Assembly: GCF_009557615.1 (NCBI RefSeq)
Contig: NZ_CP045652.1
Span: forward strand, 3,472,001 to 3,536,000
DNA from: Sphingobacteruim zhuxiongii
GTDB taxonomy: Bacteria; Bacteroidota; Bacteroidia; Sphingobacteriales; Sphingobacteriaceae
Direction: 5' to 3'
Length of the DNA stretch: 64,000 nucleotides
How positions within the stretch are numbered: position 1 is the stretch's first letter; each line of letters begins with the position of its first letter. The notes under the pieces were generated by a model, which did not search any database, was not told where the DNA came from, and saw only the letters and a list, made by a program, of their open reading frames with translations. The position numbers were made by a program, and so were the translations under genes. Positions 17,942-26,661 of the stretch are shown piece after piece.

Positions 17942-20620
17942 TTATTTTTTCTTATAAACTTCTGCGTTCTCATTTCCGCCTGACATCAAGTAAGCCATGA
18001 TATCTTTCAACTCATCTGGGCTCATCGTGTTTAACGTTCCTGGAGGCATGATAGAAACCTCCGAACGCTTGATATCTTGCACATCTTTCTTCGCTAATTC
18101 TTTGGTTATTTGCGGAGCATATGGATTTTGAGAGATAACATAAGCTTTCTCATTTTCACTCATCAAACGTCCTAAAACAGAAGTGCCATCTTTCATGTTG
18201 AATACTTTAGATTCATATTGATCAGATATTACTTTACTAGGTTCGATAATCGCTTCTAACATATCACGTTTAGAAAAACGAGTACCTAGCTGCGTTAAAT
18301 CAGGACCTACAGAACCACCCTCTCCTTTCATCGTATGACATGATCCACATTTAATTGCTAGGAACAACTCTTGTCCACGCTTAAAGTTGCGAACGCCAGC
18401 ATTTTCATCAATTACTTTCAATGCAGAGTCAATTTCCCATTTACGGCCTGGACCTTTTGGCGGAACAATATTTTCTGCTAAACGATTTCCTTTTTGATTC
18501 AATAGCGAGTCACCTGACATTTTGCCGTACATAGCCAACTGATCTTTTGGAACATGCGATAGTGCTTTCTTTCTAGCATTATCAATAAATCCGATGTAGG
18601 AATTTCCTCCTTTAAAACCAAACGCCTTATAATACCAGCTAAAATATTGCTCTCTTAATTCAGGAGTCCAACCCGCAGTTGCGTCGCTCAATGTTGTCGC
18701 TAAGAAAATTTGCTGTGCAGGAGGGATATTTGCTAACATATTAGCGATATCTAAACCATATTGCGGATTACGTAAAATCAAGTCTGAAGAACTCATGAAG
18801 TTAGATTCCGTCGTATCGTCTTTCGCAACGGCTAATAAATCCAACGTTTTCTTAACAGCCCCTTCTGATCCCAAAGCCAACAATAATTTCGACAATTGTC
18901 TGTTCAAACTATTTGTTTTCGCTGGATATAATGGTTCTAAACGTGCTGCTAAAGCCTGCGCTTCCGCTGCGCTTGGTTTACCCATTCGCGAAATAACAAT
19001 CTCATAAACACGGCTTAAGTTTTCCAACATACGAGGAGTTAGTTTTTCCACAGGAATCGTAGCCAACTTTTGCATGATTTGAGGCTGTAAAGTAGAATCA
19101 GCTACGTGAGCAACAGCAACCATTGCTTCCGTTAAGCGAACAACATTACGTTCTTTGAACACTAATTCTTTCCAAGAATCGAATGGTTGATGCTCTAAGG
19201 CAACGCGTGCCGCAAAACGAATATGTCTATCTTGATGTCCTAGGTATTCCCAAACCTTCTCCGCTGCACCAGGTGTTGATGCTTGGTGATATTGTTCTAT
19301 TTCACGACGTAATTTGATGTCCGCCGGAAGTTCCTTAGCTTTTACTGCATCTTTAATCTTATCATGATCCTTGTAGTAAACACGGTATAAATCAGATTCC
19401 AATTTACGACCGCCAGTTAGGAAGTATAAAGCACCATCCGGACCTACCACACCATCCGTTAATGGAAGTGGAGAACCCGAAATAAACTCTTCAGCTTTCG
19501 CTGTATATGAAGCTCCGTTTGGAGTTAAATCTAACGCGTAAATGATACCAAAACTCCAGTCAAATGCTAATAAGCTATTTCTATATTTCTCAGGGAATTT
19601 TGCATTTTTAGGATTGATAAAGTTTGTTGGTGAACCTTGACCAATATTCAGAACAGCAGGTAGGTTATCAAGGAAACGAGCATCCCACTTCGCATCTCCT
19701 TTTCTCCATCCGAATTCTGAACCGCTAGTCACGTGTAGGATACGCGTAGGACGGTACCAAGGCATTCCAAAATCCCATTCCATGTCGGAGTCATAAGTAA
19801 ACAACTCTCCTTCATTATTAAATGCGATATCGTAAGGATTACGGAATCCGGAAGAAATTAATTCCCAACGTTTTCCTTCAGGATCTGTCTTAGCGATCCA
19901 ACCTCCATCCAAATGGGAGTCAGCATCATGACCATGCGTATCTAAAATATAAGGGATTAAGTTATCGACTTTATCACTTGGATTAGAGCGATAGGCATCC
20001 ATCTTAGGAATCTTTGTAAAGTTACCAGCAACGATATAAATTGCGGAGTCAGGTCCTAAAACGATACTATGGGGACCATGTTCACCATTTCCTTCTAAAT
20101 GTAGAATCTCGGTGATTTTATCTAATTTATCATCATTGTCTGTATCCTGTAAACGGTAAAGTCCAGAACCCTTTTTGAACTCATCATTCGGGTTATGGTT
20201 AACCATCACATATAAACTATTATAAGCCCATAAAAGACCTTGGGCGAAACCCATACCAACTTTCTTTTTAGTTGTATCTGCAAGAGGAGGCCCTTCTGTC
20301 GGAAACTCTATCGCTTCGATTTTCGGCTTAACGGTAGAATCGGATCCCATTGGTGGCAGTTCAACGCGGAATAATCCGCCAAACTGATCTGAAGTGATCA
20401 TTCGACCTTTATCATCAAAAGTCATGGAAACCCATGAACCTTTTTTATCGTCCGAAGGGCTATAGACGTGTTCTATCGCAAAACCTTCTGGCAGCGTAAT
20501 CTTCTCAGTTTTAGGGTTTGTATCCTTCTCTTCTGGATTCTCGCTCTGCTTACAAGCCCCTGCTGCTAACAGCAAAAACATGGAAAACAAATACAATTGT
20601 GCTCTATTAGTTCTAATCAT
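17942..20620 (-). CDS. Sugar-dehydrogenase-like propeller lipoprotein with C-terminal cytochrome c
   Basis: This 892-residue lipoprotein (signal ending AAGAC, Cys23) has three parts. A beta-propeller at about 35-430 (EHGPHSIVLGPDSAIYIV, SGFRNPYDIAFNNEGELF, GVVGPDGALYFLTGG) resembles soluble PQQ-type sugar dehydrogenases. A helical repeat region follows at about 430-700. The cytochrome c domain has CGSCH at 758-762 and a probable axial Met in IMPPGTL (M858). This is the Pirellula/Verrucomicrobium-type heme-binding protein layout, also found in Bacteroidota. It could oxidise a sugar outside the inner membrane and pass electrons to the respiratory chain. It is the first gene of the operon. Cofactor and substrate are inferred. 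Confidence 0.85.
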   Translation of the reverse strand: MIRTNRAQLYLFSMFLLLAAGACKQSENPEEKDTNPKTEKITLPEGFAIEHVYSPSDDKKGSWVSMTFDDKGRMITSDQFGGLFRVELPPMGSDSTVKPKIEAIEFPTEGPPLADTTKKKVGMGFAQGLLWAYNSLYVMVNHNPNDEFKKGSGLYRLQDTDNDDKLDKITEILHLEGNGEHGPHSIVLGPDSAIYIVAGNFTKIPKMDAYRSNPSDKVDNLIPYILDTHGHDADSHLDGGWIAKTDPEGKRWELISSGFRNPYDIAFNNEGELFTYDSDMEWDFGMPWYRPTRILHVTSGSEFGWRKGDAKWDARFLDNLPAVLNIGQGSPTNFINPKNAKFPEKYRNSLLAFDWSFGIIYALDLTPNGASYTAKAEEFISGSPLPLTDGVVGPDGALYFLTGGRKLESDLYRVYYKDHDKIKDAVKAKELPADIKLRREIEQYHQASTPGAAEKVWEYLGHQDRHIRFAARVALEHQPFDSWKELVFKERNVVRLTEAMVAVAHVADSTLQPQIMQKLATIPVEKLTPRMLENLSRVYEIVISRMGKPSAAEAQALAARLEPLYPAKTNSLNRQLSKLLLALGSEGAVKKTLDLLAVAKDDTTESNFMSSSDLILRNPQYGLDIANMLANIPPAQQIFLATTLSDATAGWTPELREQYFSWYYKAFGFKGGNSYIGFIDNARKKALSHVPKDQLAMYGKMSGDSLLNQKGNRLAENIVPPKGPGRKWEIDSALKVIDENAGVRNFKRGQELFLAIKCGSCHTMKGEGGSVGPDLTQLGTRFSKRDMLEAIIEPSKVISDQYESKVFNMKDGTSVLGRLMSENEKAYVISQNPYAPQITKELAKKDVQDIKRSEVSIMPPGTLNTMSPDELKDIMAYLMSGGNENAEVYKKK

Positions 20621-21247
20621 TGTGGTTTAATATGTTGATTAAGTTTATAACAGCTTCTGAGGACAAGCAGGAATAACATTTAATCACTGCTGAATCCCGT
20701 TATTCTACATCATGAAGTAGTCTAACTAAAGGTATTAAAATTGTTTAATTGGTTAGCGCTTGACCTATTGTAATAAATAGAGTACAATAAATCCAAAATC
20801 TGCAATATGTGTTAAATGCTGGGCGAAAGCAATCGTACATAAATCAGAGAGTTTTGGAAATCTTATCTGAAACGCTACTAAACCAAATATATCAAACCAG
20901 TCAAGAATTAGCATCCTGTGCTATCCTGACAGCGACTCGATTAGAAAAACAAGTCACTTTTAAAATAAAACATAGACAATCAGCACATTGAACGTTAAAA
21001 TTAATTGGAAAATCTAATCTCGGTTTAGCGATTGACATTTCAATATTTTATTGATTTTAGCTCAAGCTCAAGCCTTGCTTAAGCGTAGATGAGTCGTACC
21101 TTGTTCGATAAAATAGCGTTTTCTTAGGTTTAGCTACGTATCTTCTCTCTACTAAATAGTATGGCGTTGCCTGCTAGCAACAAAGTGATTTTGGACTTAG
21201 CATGTTTTTCTAAAATCGTGCTAATCCCTCACAATAAGACTGTATAA
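20621..21247. other. Gene-free stretch upstream of the sugar-oxidation operon
   Basis: No convincing gene is present; a 60-codon frame at 20809-20991 (plus) has no family features. A perfect inverted repeat TATTGTA-N10-TACAATA at 20766-20789, about 150 nt upstream of the cytochrome-lipoprotein start, is a candidate operator for that operon. No clear TAnnTTTG promoter with a well-spaced upstream element was found. Confidence 0.5.
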
Positions 21248-21286
21248 AACACGAAGAGACGCTGTTTTGCAGCGTCTCTTCGTGTT
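21248..21286. terminator. Terminator after the M28 peptidase gene
   Basis: A perfect 17-bp stem (AACACGAAGAGACGCTG with its reverse complement, 5-nt loop) begins 15 nt past the peptidase stop and is followed on the minus strand by a short T-rich tail. It ends the polysaccharide-utilisation transcript. Confidence 0.88.
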
Positions 21287-21300
21287 ATTCTAAATCAGAA

Positions 21301-22578
21301 TTAAAAGGTATCAATAAAGTCTGTCAATAAATTTGCATAGCCATTAAATTTAGTAAACGGCAATGTTTCATATCGATCATAGATATCATGATATGCTGTT
21401 GTTCCGCCCAACGTATAAATAAAAAATGCTGGTACACCTCTTTCGTAAAATGGTGCATGATCACTACGATTCATGGCTCCACGCACTTTAACTGCCGGCA
21501 GATAATTTTTTGCATTATTCAGTTTGGTAAGTAAGTCAAACTCCTTAGTGAAGATGCTTCCATTAACCACTTGAATTCCGTCATCCCCAGTTCCAGCCAT
21601 ATCTACATTGACCAAAAATTTGACTTTTTTCAAGTCGTTCAAGGGGTTTGCCGCATAGTATTTTGAACCTAATAGCCCACTTTCTTCGCCTGAGAAGGCT
21701 AAGAAAATCATATTGTATTTAGGTCTATTTTTACCGTAATATTGTGCTAAGTAAAGCATTAATGCCGTTCCACTTGCATTGTCGTTCGCTCCGTTAAATA
21801 CGACTTTCTTTCCAATAACGCCTAAGTGATCGTAGTGAGCTGTAACTAAAATCGTAGAGTCAGAATTGCTTGTCCCTTTTAGAAAACCGCAAACATTCTG
21901 CGTTTGATACTTTGGCTGATACTTTGCCGTGATATCAATGCTAACTTGATTTTCACCTTTGTTTAGGTCTACGTCTTTAATGTAAATTGCTGGTTTTGCA
22001 CTCTGAGTAACAGATGCTCTCCATGTAAATTTACTCGGCGTATTCACGACAATAGCACTATACTCACCTGCAGTCATCAACAAAACAATTGCACGACGTA
22101 GCTCCTGCGCATTAATTGATTTTAATTGCTCAGCCTCATCGATGTAAATCGCTTTTCCAGCCAATTCTTTGTCTTGCGCAATATTTTTCAACACCTGATC
22201 ATCATTCAACTTTCCAGTAACCGCAACCAAATTAAAATCTCCATTTATGCTCGGAGAAGCAGCGTCTACAAGAACATTTACTCCCATTTTCAAGATGCTA
22301 TTGTTCACTTTAACGATAGCTGCTTTCGGGAAAACATTGGCGCCTAACTCGAATCCTTGCATAAAGGATTTGCCGTCCACAGGTTTTAGTCCCGACTTTT
22401 TCATTTCGTTTGCGATATACTTTGCAGCTTTTTTATCACCATCATAAATATATCCGCGTCCCGCGTATTTATCTGATGCTAATACGCTAACCACCTTTCG
22501 CGCATAAGCTTCTTGGGCTTCGGCTACTCGACAAACAGTAAATAAAAGGGCTATAAGTGCTATTACTTTATTTTTCAT
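21301..22578 (-). CDS. Secreted M28-family zinc metallopeptidase
   Basis: The 425-residue protein has a signal peptide (MKNKVIALIALLFTVCRVAEA) and an M28 catalytic domain with all zinc ligands: H248 in TAHYDHLG, D266 in NGANDNASG, E298/E299 in SGEESGLLG (catalytic Glu and ligand), D326 in NVDMAG and H397 in TAYHDIYD. Residues 100-225 form an inserted PA-like domain. It would trim peptides in the periplasm or outside the cell. Its start overlaps the preceding CocE-type gene by 11 nt. Why a peptidase ends this operon is unclear; plant cell-wall glycoproteins are one guess. Confidence 0.93.
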   Translation of the reverse strand: MKNKVIALIALLFTVCRVAEAQEAYARKVVSVLASDKYAGRGYIYDGDKKAAKYIANEMKKSGLKPVDGKSFMQGFELGANVFPKAAIVKVNNSILKMGVNVLVDAASPSINGDFNLVAVTGKLNDDQVLKNIAQDKELAGKAIYIDEAEQLKSINAQELRRAIVLLMTAGEYSAIVVNTPSKFTWRASVTQSAKPAIYIKDVDLNKGENQVSIDITAKYQPKYQTQNVCGFLKGTSNSDSTILVTAHYDHLGVIGKKVVFNGANDNASGTALMLYLAQYYGKNRPKYNMIFLAFSGEESGLLGSKYYAANPLNDLKKVKFLVNVDMAGTGDDGIQVVNGSIFTKEFDLLTKLNNAKNYLPAVKVRGAMNRSDHAPFYERGVPAFFIYTLGGTTAYHDIYDRYETLPFTKFNGYANLLTDFIDTF

Positions 22579-24412
22579 TATTTTTTATTAGGGGTAATAT
22601 GATACTCGAAGGAAATTGTTGACTAAAATAAACACGTTGATTATGAACTTCGAAGTCAGCCTCATCCGCTTCATAGATATTTACAAACTTTTGCGGATTA
22701 CGATCGACTAAAGGAAACCATGAACTTTGGATTTGAACCATTATTTTATGTCCTTTCTTAAATACGTGTGCCGCATCCTGCATATCAAACTTCACTTGTG
22801 TAACCTCGTTCGGTCGCATGGGTTCAGGCTCGGAAAAGCTATTCCGATACTTTGCTCTCATAACTTCGCCGCGAACTAAAACTTGAGCATCAGATAGCTT
22901 TGCATCCTTCTCGAAAGGATGAACATCGATTAATTTCACAATGTAATCCGCATCCGTCCCAGTCGTACTAACGAATAGATTCGCTTGCAAATTACCCATT
23001 ATCTTAACATCCTCCTGCAATTCCTCCGTTTCAAAAACAAGGACATCTGGGCGACGTGAAGCAAATACTTGGTCTTCAAACATATATTGAAAACCGCGCA
23101 TTAATGTCTTCTCAGCGGTATAGGGTACTGGTTTGTTTGGATCCGAGCTGTACTCTTCAAAGGCTAGGTTTGAACTATTCGGTTTGGAAAAAGATAATCC
23201 CTGATCAGCCTGTAAATAAAGCTCGGTCTCTACGAGCGACTTTGATGGCCACTCGTTCAAATATTCCCATTGATTCGATCCGGTAACAAAGATAGAAACT
23301 GGCGCGACTGCGGTTACAGCCTCCGCTTTTAAATGCTTTTTGAAAAAGGCCAACTCGATATCTTGACGGTAATAATCACTCGTATTGGATGCAAAATCCA
23401 AGTTGCCTAGCGTTTTGCCTGTTCCTCGTGTCCATGATCCGTGATACCAAGGTCCCATTACAAACGACACCTTATTCTTCCCCGATTTAGCAAGTGCTTC
23501 GTAGGTCTTTAATGGACCATAAAGATCTTCTTGATCAAACCATCCACCGACAACAAGCACTTCTGGTTTAACCTGATTTAAATAAGGGGTGTAGCTTCGC
23601 TCCTGCCAATAGCTATTATAATCTGGATTATCCATCATCTCATTCCAGAGAATAGATTTACCATTCAAGTAGTTTTTATTAAAATTTTTCAAAGGTCCAG
23701 ATTTCAGATAGAAATCATAGCCATCGGTTGTATTATAAGCATAGAAACCTCCGGGATGCGTTGTTCCAACAGAATCTCTCATTTTACCAAAAGAAGATAG
23801 GAATGAGAAGCTTCCCATCAACATAAAGGCGCCATTATGATGTCTATCATCGCCCATAAACCAATCGGTAACTGGAGCTTGCGGAGAGACTGCCTTTAAG
23901 TTAGGATGCGCATTAATTAACGCCATGGAAGCATAAAACCCTGGAGATGACACTCCCCATACACCGACTTTTTTATTGGATTTAATTTTCTTAACTAACC
24001 AATCTATTGTATCGTAAGTATCTGTAGTCTCATCGACCTGACCTTTTTTCTTTTTTAAAATATACGGTCGATTTGCAACAAAGGTCCCTTCGGATTTATA
24101 TTTACCGCGAATATCTTGGTAAACGAAAATAAATCCGTCTTTTGCAAACTCCATGCTAGGACCTATACTCGGTTTGATTTTATCGGCTCCATAGGGGGCG
24201 CAGCTGTAAGGCGTGCGAATCATCATAATCGGATAGGATTTTGATTGATCCTTGGGCTCATAAATTACTGTAAATAGCTTTGTCCCATCACGCATGGGAA
24301 TATAGAGCTCGCGCTTGGTATAATTGTTTTTGACGTAATCAACATCATTTGTTTGTTGTGCAAATAAAGTGTTCACACAACAAACAAATAAGGCTATTAA
24401 AAAGTGCTTCAT
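22568..24412 (-). CDS. Secreted CocE/NonD-family alpha/beta hydrolase
   Basis: The 614-residue protein has a signal peptide ending at about FAQQ (residue 20). An X-Pro dipeptidyl-peptidase-type alpha/beta hydrolase domain follows, with the nucleophile Ser155 in GVWGVSSPGFYAS, a preceding DIRGKYKSEG oxyanion-type segment and the His-bearing GPWYHGSWTRG. The C-terminal third is the jelly-roll typical of the CocE family. Members hydrolyse esters or acyl-amides. In a pectin-type operon an esterase acting on acetyl or other ester groups is plausible, but peptidase activity is equally possible. It is translationally coupled to the M28 gene. Confidence 0.9.
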   Translation of the reverse strand: MKHFLIALFVCCVNTLFAQQTNDVDYVKNNYTKRELYIPMRDGTKLFTVIYEPKDQSKSYPIMMIRTPYSCAPYGADKIKPSIGPSMEFAKDGFIFVYQDIRGKYKSEGTFVANRPYILKKKKGQVDETTDTYDTIDWLVKKIKSNKKVGVWGVSSPGFYASMALINAHPNLKAVSPQAPVTDWFMGDDRHHNGAFMLMGSFSFLSSFGKMRDSVGTTHPGGFYAYNTTDGYDFYLKSGPLKNFNKNYLNGKSILWNEMMDNPDYNSYWQERSYTPYLNQVKPEVLVVGGWFDQEDLYGPLKTYEALAKSGKNKVSFVMGPWYHGSWTRGTGKTLGNLDFASNTSDYYRQDIELAFFKKHLKAEAVTAVAPVSIFVTGSNQWEYLNEWPSKSLVETELYLQADQGLSFSKPNSSNLAFEEYSSDPNKPVPYTAEKTLMRGFQYMFEDQVFASRRPDVLVFETEELQEDVKIMGNLQANLFVSTTGTDADYIVKLIDVHPFEKDAKLSDAQVLVRGEVMRAKYRNSFSEPEPMRPNEVTQVKFDMQDAAHVFKKGHKIMVQIQSSWFPLVDRNPQKFVNIYEADEADFEVHNQRVYFSQQFPSSIILPLIKNNEK

Positions 24413-24423
24413 TTTTACAATCG

Positions 24424-25902
24424 TTATTTCTTCAGTGTCGACTTGTATAAAACTAGCTGTTTTTTCCCTTTTTTATTGGGTTCAATGTACTGTACATTTT
24501 TCAGTTCTGCATTCTTAACGTCGTCCATTACGACTGCAGGACGGTATTCTTTATCTTTCGCAGTAAACTTTACGTTTTCAAAAGTCACGCCTTCAACGTG
24601 TCTTAGATAAAATGCCCATGCTGGTAATTCTTTAAACTGGGAGAATTCTGGGTAAGCTGCTTCCATTTCAGGAATGCTATCTAATTCCTTAGCGGAGGTT
24701 CCTCTAAAGGCATAATTCGGATTCGAGCCGCCAGGATAAACTATCTCCACATTCTTTAACACGACATTCTTCACAGGCTGACCTTTTAAACCGATGATAC
24801 TCGCGGGTGAAATATTTCTAGGGTTATCCTCTACTGGACCTTCAAAAGCGTAACCAGCATCTGGTTTATCTGCAGGAACCTCTATATAGATATTCTGCAT
24901 AACCACGCCATCGATACTACCTTGTCTTCCTTTATTCCACCTTGCGCCAATTCGTAAATAGATTGCATTTCCTGTATTGTACGCATAAAGACTATCCACT
25001 AATACATTTTCAACTTTACCTCCGTCAGGCGTAGCAATTGTAAAAGCAGAACGGAAAGTATCATAAACGCGATTATTGATGATGCGGATATTTTTATATC
25101 CACCTGCTGATACTGTACCGAATTTGATACCGTTAGCGCTAGATCGTGCAACGCAGTTTCTAATCTCAATATTCTCGTTCATTTTGCTGGCATCATGCGA
25201 TTTCAAACAAATAGCATCATCCGAAGCATCAATATAGGAATTTAATAACTTCAAGTTCTTACAGTCGACGATATCAATACCATCATTATTCCAGAATACT
25301 TTACTGTCAACAGTAATGCTGTCAATCAAAACATCTTCACATTGGTCATACGTCTGCACCCAATCGGCTGCGTTTTTAACCGTCACATGTTTAACTGTTA
25401 CTTGATTACACTCGCGTAAATAAATAGCCTTCGGGCGGTTGCTTCTAGGTCTATCATAATCCAAGGGATCCTTGATAATTCCTTTGTGGATATAATCCAT
25501 TAAATTATAAGCAACTTCTTTCCCCTGACCGTCAATCACACCTTTTCCGGTGATACCTACATTGTTTACACCTTTTCCATAGATTAAAGCATTATTAGGG
25601 GTTCCTACGTTATAATCGTTAATATTTGTTGAGCCTAATAGTACTGCACCTTCTTCTAAGTGAATCGTCACGTTAGACTTCATGTGAATAGTTCCTGTTA
25701 GATATCTTCCAACATAAAATTTTAATGTACCACCACCATTTTCGCTAATAAAGTCGATAGCTCGTTGGATCGATGTTGTATTTAGGGTAGTCCCGTTTGA
25801 TTTAATGCCAAAATAAGAGGCATTATAATCTTTTGCTTGTACGAGTCCAAAGCTGCAAATCGCACATAGCAATAAGGTAAAATATATTTTTAGATTCTTC
25901 AT
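24424..25902 (-). CDS. GH28-family glycosidase (polygalacturonase-like), copy 1
   Basis: The protein (492 aa) has a signal peptide to about residue 23 and a right-handed beta-helix with GH28 catalytic signatures: NNDG at 205-208 and the paired Asp of DASDDAICLKSH (D228, D229). A RSSANGIKFGT segment stands where the classical SHG motif lies, typical of bacterial exo-acting members. It would cleave galacturonate-linked bonds in pectin or rhamnogalacturonan in the periplasm or at the surface. It lies 12 nt after the half-length GH28 relative and 11 nt before the CocE gene. It shares a nearly identical stretch with copy 2. Confidence 0.92.
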   Translation of the reverse strand: MKNLKIYFTLLLCAICSFGLVQAKDYNASYFGIKSNGTTLNTTSIQRAIDFISENGGGTLKFYVGRYLTGTIHMKSNVTIHLEEGAVLLGSTNINDYNVGTPNNALIYGKGVNNVGITGKGVIDGQGKEVAYNLMDYIHKGIIKDPLDYDRPRSNRPKAIYLRECNQVTVKHVTVKNAADWVQTYDQCEDVLIDSITVDSKVFWNNDGIDIVDCKNLKLLNSYIDASDDAICLKSHDASKMNENIEIRNCVARSSANGIKFGTVSAGGYKNIRIINNRVYDTFRSAFTIATPDGGKVENVLVDSLYAYNTGNAIYLRIGARWNKGRQGSIDGVVMQNIYIEVPADKPDAGYAFEGPVEDNPRNISPASIIGLKGQPVKNVVLKNVEIVYPGGSNPNYAFRGTSAKELDSIPEMEAAYPEFSQFKELPAWAFYLRHVEGVTFENVKFTAKDKEYRPAVVMDDVKNAELKNVQYIEPNKKGKKQLVLYKSTLKK

Positions 25903-25914
25903 TTTGTTTGTCGC

Positions 25915-26661
25915 TTAGATGGTCTTACCGTCCGGTGTAACACTCTTAATAACTTCTTTGGTTTGACTGGTTTTATCCTTTACCAATGCTTTTCCTGTGG
26001 TATCCACGTATAAATTCGCCAATGAAACTTCCTTTGAACCGTTCAATACGATCCCACGAGAGTTAGCATAACCTTTACTACGAATAATTTGGTTTTTGAA
26101 GCTTACATTCGAACAATTATCGAGATGTGCAATATCGCCTGCAGCATCTTCCAACATAACGCCGTCAATTTCGACATTCTGGCAATTGTTAAGACCGATT
26201 AATGTTGGGCGCGCAGTTTCGATTGTGTAGTTTATTAATCCTTTACTCAATTGACCTTCAATCTTTGCTTTTACCGCAGCAGATTGTCCAAGTACGACTC
26301 CTTTTCCAATAATCTTGACATTGGATTGCTGATCAGCATAGATAAAGTATCGCTTTCCATTCTTTTCGATAAAATCATAATAAGTCGGGTTTGCGACTAA
26401 AATTGCACCTTCATGCAAATTGATTGTTACGTTAGATTTTAGCTCTAAACCGCCTGTCAAATATCGGCCGACATAGAAATTTAATGTACCTCCCCCTTTT
26501 GAAGAGATTAAGTCTATTGCAGCTTGGATTGAGCGGGTGTTATTTGTTTGTCCGTCTGAAACACATCCGAAAGCGGAAGCATTATAGTCTACTGCTTTTG
26601 CCTGTCCGATAGTAATCGAAAGGAATAGTATGATATATAGGATTCTTTTCATGAGATTCAT
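25915..26661 (-). CDS. Half-length GH28-like beta-helix protein, catalytic residues lost
   Basis: The 248-residue product has a signal peptide (to about residue 23) and aligns with the first half of the flanking GH28 proteins: TRSIQAAIDLISSKGGGTLN, NFYVGRYLTGG and LKSNVTINLHEGAIL. At the catalytic positions, NNDG of the full enzymes is NSRG (200-203) and SDDA is TGKA (222-225), so all three acidic residues are gone. The frame ends soon after, with no remnant of the C-terminal half before the next gene. Its start overlaps the copy 2 stop as TAATG. It may be a non-catalytic glycan-binding helix or a decaying duplicate. The intact signal peptide and frame favour a maintained protein. Confidence 0.75.
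   Translation of the reverse strand: MNLMKRILYIILFLSITIGQAKAVDYNASAFGCVSDGQTNNTRSIQAAIDLISSKGGGTLNFYVGRYLTGGLELKSNVTINLHEGAILVANPTYYDFIEKNGKRYFIYADQQSNVKIIGKGVVLGQSAAVKAKIEGQLSKGLINYTIETARPTLIGLNNCQNVEIDGVMLEDAAGDIAHLDNCSNVSFKNQIIRSKGYANSRGIVLNGSKEVSLANLYVDTTGKALVKDKTSQTKEVIKSVTPDGKTI

Noticed and set aside
20809-20991. 60-codon frame in the gap upstream of the sugar-oxidation operon
   Set aside because: No ribosome binding site, signal or family feature, and its length is expected by chance in 680 nt.
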